A DNA stretch of 64,000 bases, from NCBI GenBank assembly GCA_947652605.1, contig OX393577.1, forward strand, positions 53,282,108 to 53,346,107, in the 5' to 3' direction. Shown one piece after another: positions 22,701 through 31,974 of the stretch (position 1 is its first letter; every line of letters starts with the position of its first letter). This DNA is from Elmis aenea. Its lineage: Eukaryota > Arthropoda > Insecta > Coleoptera > Elmidae. A program made the position numbers and the translations under genes. The notes below the pieces were generated by a model. That model had not been told where the DNA came from, searched no databases, and saw only the letters and a program-made list of their open reading frames with translations.

Positions 22701-25700
22701 GACAACGTATCGTGACCTTCCCTTGTCAGTAAGAACCTCAGCCCAGTAACTTCTTTATTTTTAGAGATAGGGATTTGGTGTATTACAAAAAAAGTTCTCA
22801 CAAAAGATATTTAAATTATATGATAAGAAATTTAAAGAGCTTTCAAATGAATATAGGGACCATTCAAAAGAAATTAAATCTAAAATATTATTTTAAAATC
22901 AAGGGTTTTAAAAACAATTGAATGCATGTAAAGTCTAATTACATACTTAAAAATGGTTTGGAACCAGGCAAATATTTTGTAATAAACACCAAAGCTTTAT
23001 CTTTTAAGATTAAGAAGTTACAGGGTTGTGGGGAGTTTTTACTGGGACACCCTGTATTTGTTATCAGTTGAAAATAATTCAGCTTGTAATCAAATAAAAT
23101 ATTATATTTTATAAACAAATGCTTACCTCAATAGCACAAGTAAAATTGGTAAAATTAGTCCCCAGTGTTGTGTATCGTGGAGTAGCAGCGCCTGGTTTAA
23201 CATCGAAACTCTCCTGATTGGGAGCCACCATTCGACAGTAACGCATTGACTCACTTCCGTAAATTTTCATTTGACAGCCAATACTTATGGTGTCATCATA
23301 TTCAGTAACCCATGAGTTTACAGTTTCAGGAGCTACAGTTTTAATAAAACAATATTATTTTATTATTAATGTGCAGCAACGGTTAAATATTTTAAAGTAG
23401 TTCGTAGGTCATTTAACTATTTTCATTGCACAATTTTCATTATAAATTTTCACATAATTTCTCTCACTCCGGTCTTTATTGGTATATCAAATCATTTTGG
23501 ATCAGTTATGGTAAAAGGAAAATATTTGTTTTATTACCTTTGGCAATCACTTCAACCGTGTGCTGTATTGAATCCATACTTCCTGACCGTCCTGTAAAAC
23601 ACTTCCATGTGCCAATGTGATTTAATCCAGTCATATTAGTTTTGTAACTATCACACCACTGGCTACGTTGTACCAATTCGCCCTGAGGGTTATACAGGTG
23701 ACAAAAATCTTGAGTTGTAGGTTTTGGTGGACCACAGTTAACAATAAGCCAATCGCCCAAAAATACCTCTTTTTTTTCATGTAGAGTATTTAAACCTTCA
23801 ATTATATAATTACTTAAAAAAAGTGTTTTGTTTCTGCACACCAATACGTAACTTTTTTACTTTAAATACAGCCCATTACCTATATTATATTTTTTTAGAT
23901 TCCAAATTCAATTTTATTTCAAATATGCAAAAGGTACTTTTTGCCTAAAGTCAATTGTTTCTGAGTTATTAACGTTTTTTTGAAAAATATATACGGAAAC
24001 TGATGTTTAACAAAATATTAATATTTAACGATTTGACAATGCCAGTGTAAGACATTTTGAAATTTTAATTAAACAGTAGCTTCTGAATAGTTAAACTTTT
24101 AAAACAATACACGGGGTGTTTGTTTTGTTCTGTGCATTTAGCTAAATTTTGAACACAAATAAGTCATTTATTAAAATTAAATGCCCTTCATTTCTAACAT
24201 TCTGTTTAAAATAATTTATTTGTCTTTTAAAACAGGGATTTTTTTCTGTCTCAAGGTAATGCTTCTCGAGTTATAGCTGTTTTAGTGAAAATGGTAAATG
24301 GTATAAAATGTTTCCAAAGCTTTTTTACATTACATATTTTCATTGAATGTTATATAATCTTACTTAACACAGTGAGTTGGAATTTTGCTCTGTATTCCTT
24401 ATCATCTAAATCTTTTCCAATTAAAACCCAGTCTGTTGGATCAGTGAAAGTAACATTTAGTAAACGAAATCCACAAAGTTGGTTTCCTAGGCTCACAATT
24501 CGATCCTTTGTGTTTGTATCGTACTACAAAAATTTAAAAAAATAAAATGTATAAGTACATTCTGCTTCTATAAGATGTTCAAATGTTTACGTCAGTTTGT
24601 ACAGGGTGATTATCATAATTCTGATTTAGATATCTAGAGCAACTTTTTGAGATTAATTTACCTATGTTATCGGATTTGTTTGTTAGTTTTCGGTTATCCG
24701 CTATGGGAGAAAATTGATATTACACGATTTTGAAAATTGATCGAACGTTCTACATTTTCAAAAATTGAATAAAATATTTTATTTATTATGATACAAATCT
24801 GGTTTGTGCATCACTTGCGTTCAACTGGAGCGATATCGCTGAACAGGAGGAGTTGAGAATATCGGCCCTAAATCTGCTTGTTCTGTTGCTCACTTCATAG
24901 AATACTTCGTATAGTGGTTTACTATTGCATAGTAGATGTCGCAGTATCGAATTATTATAATAATGTTGACGTTATTTTGAATTGTTATAATTACTAGGCT
25001 TTTTATTTATTTTTTTAAATTGTCTGTATTACGCAGGTAGACTAAATTCGAATGTTATACCGTATAACTTATACGGGATATCTCTGTTACCGTAATAGTT
25101 AGTGAAAATCTGAAATCGGTCTCTAGTGTTATTTTTTGAGATGAACACACCCGTGTTATCAGATATTTTTATACCACTTTCCATTTTGGCACTACAGACG
25201 AAAAACGAAATTTCAACGTTTTTGAAAATTTACTATAACTTCATTATTTATAAAAATAGAACTAAATGTTATAGAGGTTTTTTGTTAACATTTTTATGCT
25301 TAATTTTCATTTTTTCCATATTTTGTAAACATGGTAATTTTTGAGATATCCATTTTTAGGAGTTTTCGACAGAATATTAATTTTTAAAACTTGTGCCCCC
25401 AAATTAAAATATACTTGCTACGCCACTGAACATTGTTTTATTATAATAATTATGCCCTAGTAATGGATTTCTTTTGCAAAAAAATGATTATTTTTTGACC
25501 GACATTTCGAAATTTGTGTGTACACTGTACAAGTGTACAGGGTGGGCAGATTTCGATGTTTTAAGTTTTAATAGGAATTCTCGGTAACTATAAGAGGTAT
25601 CAAAAAACGGACCGCGCATCCTCGATCTCTTTTTCGAGAAAAAGTTAATGGCGAAAACTAAAATTGGTTATCGTCGATAACTCGATTTTTCGACTTTTCG

Positions 25701-28700
25701 TTTTATTACCATCTCACTTTTTTTATGAAAATAAATAAAAATTATTTTGACGTTAAATGGAAGTCATAGTTAGCTATGACTTATTTAAATTCCTTTTTTT
25801 TTGTCATTCCAAATATATAAGGGTTGATGTAGTTATTTTCAATAATATGTAAGTTGCGAAAGTTTTTTAGTTTTTTTTTCAAAGAAAATTATAGTAAACT
25901 GTGAAAACAAAAACAAAACAAGGTGCTAAACCTTTTAAAACTCATTTGGTACAAGTTACGAAGGTTTTGTAATTTATTGTTGTTTAAAAGTAATATTATC
26001 TTTACTTACTTCTTTTTCTGTAACCAAAACTGATGATTTGGAGTTCAATGGTAATTGAATAGTTTCATTATAATATTGTACCGCACAATATTTAAATGTA
26101 ATACTATTTGGGAGTAAATATTGTAAAAAACTTTTTGATTCCACAACAACTAGGTCTTGTAATAGTATAGGTATATTATCTAAAAAACAATATAACAATA
26201 ATTTTTGATAAAATGGTTACCATTTAGATCATGCATACAAAAAAAATTTATTTTGATTGTTCCTGAAATATTTTTGTTTGAAATAGTGTCATATCCTAAA
26301 AGTTCCCACGATGTTGGCCCATCGTTTGCAACATTGCTAAGTTGTATTCCGCAAATCCCAAATTTTCCATATTCTGAAAAAACGTTTGTGGCTTTGATGG
26401 TCTTCTAGAATTGTACAGTTTTATCAATATAATATATATTCAGGGTGCGCCAAAGTGGAAGTGGAACATTATTCGGTATTCGTAAACGTTAAGTGATCAC
26501 TGATCATGTAGGTTAAAGTAAACACACACAGAGTGATCATATTTTAGAGAGAAACTTATGTTAGATTTGTTTGCATTTTTTGAACAATGTCAATTTGACT
26601 AAAAAATAAAATGAGCAATTTTTTAATCTTAAATATATTCGTTGCGGTTGTTGATAAAAAAAAAAACGTTTTGAGGAAATATTGAAGATACTTATCAACT
26701 TATCATTATGTACAGGGTGGTCCAAATTCGATGGGATTACATAGGTATCTCGCTTAATATTCAATATAAAGAAACGGTTAAATTATTAAAAATGTGCAGT
26801 TTTTTAAGAAAAACTCAGAATCGTTTTCAAAAATATTCTATCATTTTCGGTTTTTGAGTTATTGGTAAAAAAGTATTTTTTTGGTCATATTTATAATGTG
26901 TCATATCTCCGTTATTGTTGTAAATATCAAAAAAATGTATGAAGATTATTTTTAGATATTTTTATGTAAAATTTAATGATACTAAAAAAATTATTTTTAA
27001 GCTCGGCGTTAAAAAGCTATGACACAAACTTACCTTTTTTGAATAAAAGTTATAATTGGCTATGACCTATTTAAATTCCTTATTTTTTCTCATTCCAAAT
27101 ATAGAAGGGTTGATGTATTTATTTTCAATAATACGCAAATTACGAAGGTTTTTTAGATTTTTTTTTTTAAAGAAAAACAGTAGGCTGTGAAAACAGTAAA
27201 AAAACAAGTCGTAAAAGCTTTTAAAACTTATGTGGTACAAGTTTATCTTGAATATTAAGCGAGATACTTTTGTAATCACATCAAATTTGGACTACCCTGT
27301 ACAGGGTGGCCTATTTTCGATGCCCATACAGGGTATCTCGGTTATTATCAGAGATAGAGAAAACTAAGTACGTAGTCTCGATTTCTTTTTTCGAGAGGAA
27401 TTCATTGCCGTTAACAGATTTTTGATATCTTTTTTAATTTTCGAAATATAGCCAAAAACCCAGTTTTGGTATTTTTCAAACATGATAAATATCTTGCTTA
27501 AACGAAAAGATAGAGAAAAACTTTAGACATTTTTGGCATGGGTTTTTGTCTTTAAGAAGATAGCGATGTTCAATTTTTTTTTAGCCATACGAATATTGAT
27601 ATATTACACCTAACTTTCTTATTTTAAATAGCAACCATAGTTGGCTTTAACATGAATCGAAAGCTTATTTTTTGCGCTTTTCAAAAATATATAATTTGCT
27701 TACCTATGGTTGCTATTTCAAATAAGAAAGTTTAGTATAATATATCGGTATTTACAGGAGTAAAAAAATTGAATATCTCTATCTTATTAAGGACAAAAAA
27801 CCATGCCAAAAATGTCTTAAAAGTTTTTTATGTATCTTTTCGTTTAAGCGAGATATTTATCATTTTTGATATATTTTTTAATACTCGAAATATAGCCAAC
27901 ACCATTTTTAGCACTTTTCATATTTTTATTTAATTGTATTTTTTTATTATCAATTTATACCGTGTCATAGTTGTTTGTTTAAAATATAAAAGCATCGCCT
28001 GAGTATACCTTTCTAAATTAGAAACATTTTGTATGATTTATCCATCTTTGTACTTTTCACCATTTTTAAAATTCCACTGGTGTTTTGCTTATTTGGCGCA
28101 CCTTGTATTTCACAATTTTTGTACAACCAGAGCCGATGCTGCGAAGCTGTGTGCGAAAATAAATTCAGGGCTGAAAAACATGAACTTTTACGTGCTTATT
28201 AAAGATACACGTCTTTTCGCCAGCGCGGGGTCGAACAACCTCGGAGTCGTGTGTAGTACCTACACTCCCTTATCGCGGGCTCTGGGTACAACACCGATTT
28301 TCCGGCACTCTAATTTTCAAAGCCTTACCGTATTAACCATTTTGCCGGACCAACCGTGAAGCAATAGCTAGGTTTAAATTTAAGCAAATAAGTTAAAAAC
28401 CTCACAAAATTGTATGATCATCATTAATAAGTGGCCACCCGGTAAACTAGTCTGGTGGCTGCGGGAATTTCAAATTCCCTTTCTTAATTTTGTCCGGACC
28501 AAAGGAGGTGCCGGACTATCAGTTGCCAGAAAATCGGTGATGTATCTGTAATATAATTTACACCAAAAGTTTATTGATAACTTACAACTGTATTTAAAAG
28601 TGTTGTATTTGTTGGGTTTTTTATTACTTGAAAGGTTCCATTAATTGTATTTGTATAATAAAAACAAAGAGTAATGTTGGTGGTGTTATCCTCTTCGAAT

Positions 28701-29054
28701 TTGAGGGTATACTCTTCACCTTCTGTAACATTGATACTCTCTGCATCAGGCACAAAGGTTGTCTGTTCTAAAAGTATAATGAGGTGTAATAAATTGTAAT
28801 TATTGTTACATAATTTATTTAATTTTAATTAAGTTCTATGAGGAGTTACTTTACATGTCGATTTGATTGATATTATACTAATTTGTAAAAACACTCCATA
28901 AATCTATTTAGGGTGGAATAAATTAAAATTAATATTTTTAATTGTATATAGCTTAGAGCTGAATTAAAAAAAAAGCTATTGCAGTACAATATTTACCTGA
29001 AGATTTTAAATAAGTACTTATTAGAATACAAAAAAATATTTTTTTAAGAGACAT
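16444..29054 (-). CDS. Six-domain Fasciclin-3-like immunoglobulin transmembrane protein
   Basis: Twelve exons give a predicted 739-residue type I membrane protein. Exons: 28997-29054, 28586-28767, 26221-26404, 26010-26179, 24369-24523, 23538-23812, 23127-23332, 21895-21997, 21576-21835, 17138-17301, 16803-16966, 16444-16742. Residues 1-19 form a signal peptide. Six Ig-like modules follow (about 20-141, 142-249, 250-341, 342-444, 445-531, 532-640). Modules 3-6 have the four-cysteine pattern C...YC/FC...GxC or equivalent...GxWxC seen in the first Ig domain of Fasciclin 3, e.g. YYGKGLAYGDCGIKI then GTWTC in module 6. A hydrophobic helix (about 645-671) precedes a KKRR stop-transfer and a 68-residue Ser/Asp/Asn-rich tail with a YGSL sorting-type motif. 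Role inferred: cell-surface recognition or adhesion. It is head-to-head with the gene at 30040. The exon 5/6 junction is the least certain. Confidence 0.82.
16803..16966 (-). CDS. Ig-domain gene, exon 11 (module 6, second half)
   Basis: It encodes SYYGKGLAYGDCGIKIYNV and GTWTCVTR. The segment before GxC closely resembles that of Fasciclin 3 domain 1, the main basis for the family assignment. Confidence 0.88.
17138..17301 (-). CDS. Ig-domain gene, exon 10 (module 6, first half)
   Basis: It encodes AQLMCRTNG and VYCRFITPNGE. The phase-compatible donor is GTTAGT, similar to the GTTAAG inferred for exon 5. Beyond it lies a 171-bp intron. Confidence 0.82.
17334..18524. mobile_element. Fold-back element, CAGGGTG ends, in an Ig-gene intron
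   Basis: CAGGGTGGTCCAAATTCGAT at the left is mirrored at the right (CACCCTG, 18518-18524) with TA outside both ends. The arms are about 500 bp. A shortened copy lies at 26713-27299 and part of the interior recurs at 25740-25980. Confidence 0.85.
18541..19309. other. AT-rich intron sequence with one unpaired transposon end
   Basis: CAGGGTGTCTCAGTTATAG starts at 19000 after a TA, but no inverse end was found before the next element at 19310. Nothing else is recognisable. Confidence 0.4.
19310..20211. mobile_element. Fold-back element, CAGGGTGTCCC ends
   Basis: CAGGGTGTCCCAAATTCGAG (19310) is mirrored by the right end closing CACCCTG (20211), with TA outside. The arms are about 420 bp. Partial relatives occur at 43753-44400, 56755-56818, 57784-58200, 62318-63050 and 63730-64000, making this the most frequent family in the right half. 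Confidence 0.85.
20383..21290. repeat. Palindromic element of the ACAAGGGAGGGTCACG family, copy 1
   Basis: AAGGTCACGATACGTTGTCG at the left is inverted at the right, which ends in CGTGACCCTCCCTTGT. Arms run about 350 bp. A second small palindrome (20746-20930) sits near the centre. A CAGGGTG end at 20330-20336 lies just outside. Confidence 0.7.
20746..20930. mobile_element. Short MITE with GCGGGGTAC inverted ends
   Basis: GCGGGGTACACACGTACAAG at the left matches the inverse of the right end. The interior is rich in ATATTG/CAATAT. The flanks (TTAA left, TTTA right) leave the target site unresolved. Confidence 0.6.
21576..21835 (-). CDS. Ig-domain gene, exon 9 (module 5)
   Basis: A whole module in one exon: ELTISCSVP, EYCYVTSPQ, LGRCSFTIEQISV and GTWTCSFA, all four cysteines present. 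It ends in phase 0 at GTAAGG. Confidence 0.88.
21895..21997 (-). CDS. Ig-domain gene, exon 8 (module 4, end)
   Basis: A short exon encoding ENGAWMCEIERALDFTG, the F-strand WxC of module 4, and a linker. It is followed by a 59-bp intron. Confidence 0.82.
22039..22726. repeat. Palindromic element of the ACAAGGGAGGGTCACG family, copy 2
   Basis: ACAAGGGAGGGTCACGATAC at the left is mirrored at the right (ends CCCTTGT). It lacks the central MITE of copy 1. It lies between Ig-gene exons 7 and 8, 42 bp upstream of the exon 8 acceptor. Confidence 0.7.
23127..23332 (-). CDS. Ig-domain gene, exon 7 (module 4, first part)
   Basis: It encodes ISIGCQMKIYG, MRYCRMVAPNQ and FTNFTCAIE, supplying three of the four cysteines of module 4. 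Phases agree with exons 6 and 8; donor GTAAGC. Confidence 0.82.
23538..23812 (-). CDS. Ig-domain gene, exon 6 (module 3)
   Basis: A single exon carries a whole module: WLIVNCGPP, DFCHLYNPQGE, SQWCDSY and GTWKCF give all four family cysteines. Three AG acceptors in the same phase are possible (starts 23812, 23833, 23851); 23812 has the best pyrimidine tract. Confidence 0.75.
24369..24523 (-). CDS. Ig-domain gene, exon 5 (module 2, second half)
   Basis: It encodes GNQLCGFRLLNV and PTDWVLIG, again without the F-strand cysteine, then FQLTV. The donor chosen is GTTAAG because it fits the phase of exon 6. The stronger-looking GTAAGA five bases later would break the frame. Confidence 0.65.
25030..25440. 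mobile_element. Degraded relative of the 4553-5707 fold-back
   Basis: GTAGACTAAATTCGAATGTT and the following arm sequence with TTTTGGCACTACAGACGAAA resemble the left arm of the 4553-5707 element. The opposite arm is missing. Confidence 0.45.
25538..25980. mobile_element. Composite CAGGGTG-ended fragment next to Ig-gene exon 4
   Basis: CAGGGTGGGCAGATTTCGAT (25538) begins a family seen inverted at 38175-38469. From about 25740 the sequence changes to the interior of the 17334-18524 family. It stops about 30 bp from the exon 4 donor. Confidence 0.5.
26010..26179 (-). CDS. Ig-domain gene, exon 4 (module 2, first half)
   Basis: It encodes VVVESKSFLQYLLP and FKYCAVQYYNETI. The YC cysteine is kept and the B-strand cysteine is absent. 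It ends in phase 0 at GTAAGT. Transposon-derived sequence begins about 30 bp downstream in the intron. Confidence 0.8.
26221..26404 (-). CDS. Ig-domain gene, exon 3 (module 1, second half)
   Basis: It encodes YGKFGICGIQLSNV followed by PTSWELLG. The GxC cysteine is present, but the F-strand WxC is WEL, so the canonical disulfide is lost. The intron to exon 4 is only 41 bp; the phases fit (1 leftover base plus AT gives Asp). Confidence 0.75.
26713..27299. mobile_element. Shortened copy of the 17334-18524 fold-back family
   Basis: It starts CAGGGTGGTCCAAATTCGAT and ends in the inverse with one change (CTACCCTG). TA is on both sides, the right one shared with the next element. The right arm is deleted compared with the full copy. 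Confidence 0.7.
27302..27920. mobile_element. Partial copy of the 10894-13125 fold-back family
   Basis: CAGGGTGGCCTATTTTCGAT starts directly after the TA that closes the preceding element. The copy runs into the interior of the family but the right terminus is missing. Confidence 0.6.
28282..28549. mobile_element. Short inverted-repeat element in Ig-gene intron 2
   Basis: TACAACACCGATTTTCCGGC at the left is inverted at the right, closing ATCGGTGATGTA. A related piece is at 52998-53045. The GC-rich stretch 28120-28380 to its left has no assignable function. It ends about 37 bp downstream of the exon 2 donor. Confidence 0.5.
28586..28767 (-). CDS. Ig-domain gene, exon 2 (module 1, first half)
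   Basis: It encodes SINVTEGEEYTLKF and TLCFYYTN, the first half of an Ig-like module with five N-x-S/T sequons. The B-strand cysteine is replaced by Phe; the Cys of the YC position is kept. Phase 1 to 0; donor GTAAGT. Confidence 0.8.
28997..29054 (-). CDS. Ig-domain gene, exon 1 (signal peptide)
   Basis: ATG at 29054 begins MSLKKIFFCILISTYLKSS, a basic start followed by a hydrophobic core, typical of a signal peptide. The exon has 58 coding bases and ends in phase 1 at GTAA, which is exactly mirrored by the exon at 42393-42450. Confidence 0.8.
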
Positions 29055-30039
29055 TGTGAACCAAAACACTGATTTTTATGATACCTATTTAGTATTAATT
29101 GTAGGTTGATGATAAATCTATTATCTGTTTATGTATTTTTGTGATAATTGATAAAGAAATAGTTAAGTACAAATGTTAACAAGATATATAAATTACAGTT
29201 TGATTGATTACTGTTTTAATATAAGATTTAAAATTTTAATCTCAAAATGTAATATATAATCATGAAAATATGCAATGTATTATTAGTCATTAAATTGCAG
29301 TCAGTTATTACAATAGAATGAATAGAACTACCCAATTGTAAAAAAGATTGCCAGACCGATTTGATAAAATATATTTGCCGAAAAAACCAAACAAGTAAAG
29401 TTTAACAGTAAATATTTTTTAAGTGCTTTTAAAAGCACATGTGTACTATTGTTACAGAATTTGATTTTATATATTTTTAAAAATGCTTTGAAACATGAAA
29501 CAGCTGCAGATTTTTTTTTATCTAACGCAGAATTATTGTTTACCGAAGCAGATTAGTAACACGCTGTGTATACCTCCCGTTGTTTAGATACGAAATAAAA
29601 ACAAAACAGCTATACACCAAAATGTTGGGGGTTCACTGGTCTTTATGACCACTACTGCTTTTGAGTGTTTCTGGGACATTGTTCATCTCTATCTGTTACA
29701 TGGATTGAGATTATCTAATAGAAGAGGAAGAAAAGTTTAAAGTTTTTATGACTTTACTAGGGCGTATTTTTATTATTTGTTATTTTTCGGTATAAAATGG
29801 TATTCCATACTATTATGAATCACAGCGTATTTATTGTATTTTGTTAGCATTTTAATACATACATTATATTAATGCAAGATACACCTAAGAATATCAAGAA
29901 TAGAGTCCACATTATTTCAAAGCCTCAAAATGAAATGTGAAAGCTGGTTTAGCCTGTATTTACTCTTTTCTTAAGGGCAATAGTCGTTTGAACGTTGTTA
30001 AAGTCCTTGGTCGATACTTGAGTCCTCATAGTTTACAAA
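29055..30039. promoter_or_regulatory. Divergent promoter region between the Ig gene and the zinc-region gene
   Basis: The two start codons (29054 minus, 30040 plus) face away from each other across 985 bp free of recognisable transposon ends. Both 5' leaders must lie here unless upstream non-coding exons exist. No TATA box or initiator was assigned with confidence. Confidence 0.45.
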
Positions 30040-30453
30040 ATGGCAGACGCGGAACAAGCAAAAACAGATTTTCAAACAATTTTAACAAGTCTAGATCGTA
30101 AATTTGATATTATACATGTAAGGTGGACAGAAGACAAACTTTTCGAAGCAAAGTTTCGTACTCAAATTCAAAGAAACAGTGATGACTTTAATGCTTTGTG
30201 TGACGATTGGGTGGACTTATTTTCAGAAGCAACCAGTACTGTTTGGGTTAAAAAGATATCAAATACTGGTCCGAAAATAAGGTTTAGAAAACAATATCAA
30301 TGTTGGACGCAAAGTGGTAAAGAAGTTCAGAAAGAGCTTCTATTTGATGCTAGACGTTGTAAAGGAACATTGGATATTAAAGTTTTGACAGATAACCCTT
30401 TAACAAGACGAAAAAATAAACATATAAGAGTAGGATTAAATGTTGTTGTCAAG
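30040..30453 (+). CDS. Zinc-region protein, exon 1
   Basis: The ATG at 30040 begins MADAEQAKTDFQ. The exon encodes 138 residues including both zinc-ligand cysteines (C88, C107) and ends at AAG|GTAGGT in phase 0. Reading through gives only nine more codons, ending in a Lys run. Confidence 0.8.
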
Positions 30454-31258
30454 GTAGGTGATATTAAAAAAAAAAGTTTTTAAATCAGGATTTAACTGTA
30501 GTAATAATTATTATAAATTATCAAAGCTGTATGACCAATTACTTGATTTTGTTAGGTTAGTGTTATCTTTAATTTAAAAAAACTTTAGTTCTCAGTAACT
30601 TTGGTTTGTAATTGATAAAGCCTTTTATTTACAGATTAATTTTAATCATCTGCATAAAGTAAACACAACACTTCCCTTTGCCTTTTTTGTGCATACTTGT
30701 GAACCGTTACCAGAAGCTCCAAAACCAGTTTTACAATCGAATGAAAAAATTTCACAAAAAGTTGCAGAAATAGTACAAAAAGGACTCAATGCATCATCGA
30801 AAGTAGTTAGTTCAGATTTAATTCCAACTTCGCAATCTCAAATATTAGAAAAAAATATGGTAAACATTCTCTCAAATAAGTTGTTTACCAGTGATATAGA
30901 ACCAAAGATCATGACCAGTACGTTAGATATGCAAGCAAAAGCATTCGAAAATGATCAGTTATGTCATCATAATTCGCTACAAATGTTAAATTTGGAACAG
31001 CTGCAGTTTAATCAAATTTTACCAATTGTTAACACTAGTGATACCATTAAATTACAAGTGCAGCCACATTTGCAACAGTTTACACAAGTAGTAGTAGCTG
31101 CACCACAGTTAGATATGACGGAACCACTTCTCATGTGCCAACCTACATTAATGTTTGATCCATCGCAAGTAATTCCCGTTACAGCACATCCCATACCACA
31201 TCATTTTGTTCAAGTACATTCTCACAATATTGGTAATCAGCATGGACAGTATTCATAG
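30040..31258 (+). CDS. Two-exon protein with FLYWCH/WRKY-GCM1-type zinc-binding region
   Basis: Exons 30040-30453 and 30635-31258 join in phase 0 to give 345 residues. The intron (181 bp) has GTAGGT and a pyrimidine-rich ACAG acceptor. Around residues 85-148 there is a C-x18-C-x35-H-x-H arrangement (C88, C107, H143, H145; local motifs QYQCWTQ, RRCKGTLDI, INFNHLH), built across the exon junction. This resembles the WRKY-GCM1/FLYWCH zinc fold that precedes MULE transposases and has been reused in host DNA-binding proteins. No transposase domain follows; the rest is Gln/His/Pro-rich and could be an activation-type tail. Likely nuclear and DNA-binding (inference). It might instead be a fragment of a MULE protein, but the clean frame, intron and polyadenylation signal favour a host gene. 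Confidence 0.75.
30635..31258 (+). CDS. Zinc-region protein, exon 2 (stop codon)
   Basis: After TTTATTTACAG it starts INFNHLHKVNTT, supplying the H-x-H ligands. The remaining 190 residues are low in complexity (PHLQQFTQVVVAAPQ, HPIPHHFVQVHSHN). It stops at TAG 31256-31258. Confidence 0.8.
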   Translation: MNFNHLHKVNTTLPFAFFVHTCEPLPEAPKPVLQSNEKISQKVAEIVQKGLNASSKVVSSDLIPTSQSQILEKNMVNILSNKLFTSDIEPKIMTSTLDMQAKAFENDQLCHHNSLQMLNLEQLQFNQILPIVNTSDTIKLQVQPHLQQFTQVVVAAPQLDMTEPLLMCQPTLMFDPSQVIPVTAHPIPHHFVQVHSHNIGNQHGQYS

Positions 31259-31540
31259 AGCTTTAATAGCATTGTTTGGGTCTAAATATTGCAGATTTTA
31301 ATACTCAAGACTCACATAATTTGACTTGAAAAGCCTGTTATTTCGCCAGCAGTTTTACTCTTTTTAAGAAGTGAATTTGTGTCATTTGATGGATATTGGT
31401 GGGTATTGGTATTATTTTGACTTGCTTAAATATCGAATATCGTGGCAGTTTGAATGATGTATATAGAGTTAAAGAGATCTTTTATTAATAGTGTCAAATC
31501 GATCCATTACACTGATGTAATTGTTATTTATAATTATAAA

Positions 31541-31546
31541 AAATAA
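31541..31546 (+). terminator. Candidate AATAAA polyadenylation signal of the zinc-region gene
   Basis: AATAAA lies 283 bp after the stop codon in an A-rich context and is followed by a GTGTTTATTAT stretch. Confidence 0.5.
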
Positions 31547-31974
31547 AGTGTTTATTATATCCTAATAGCCTTTACTTGTAATAAATAATATTTAATTTTC
31601 ATATTTTGTTAATAACTTACTTGAAGGAATTCAATGACAGTGTAATTTATTTGGTTTATCGAGGATTACCATCCACTTGTGATCTAGGTTAGCTCGTTTT
31701 AAAGATAAAGTGTTTTTTATTCAGGAGTTAGCATGGGGATTGTCCAAGATAATTGAACAGACACTAAAGTGCCAGGTTGCACAAAGCTTTGTCGCAATTT
31801 TTCTCTCTTATTTATGGTCGCAATTTAACAGATAATTAATTTTCGGTAACTAAGAAGCATCTCGTTGTTACTGTGGAAACTATGTATGCATTAACTTTTT
31901 GCTGAGCTGTGCAACTCGATCGAAGTGTAAATGAAATGTTGATTGAATTCTATAAAGTTTGTGTGTGGGAGGAG

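Noticed and set aside
26205..26408. A plus-strand 67-codon frame
   Set aside because: It is the antisense of Ig-gene exon 3, whose motifs and phases fit the minus strand.
28033..28359. A 108-codon plus-strand frame
   Set aside because: It lies in an intron of the Ig gene, spans repeat-derived GC-rich sequence, and shows no recognisable domain.
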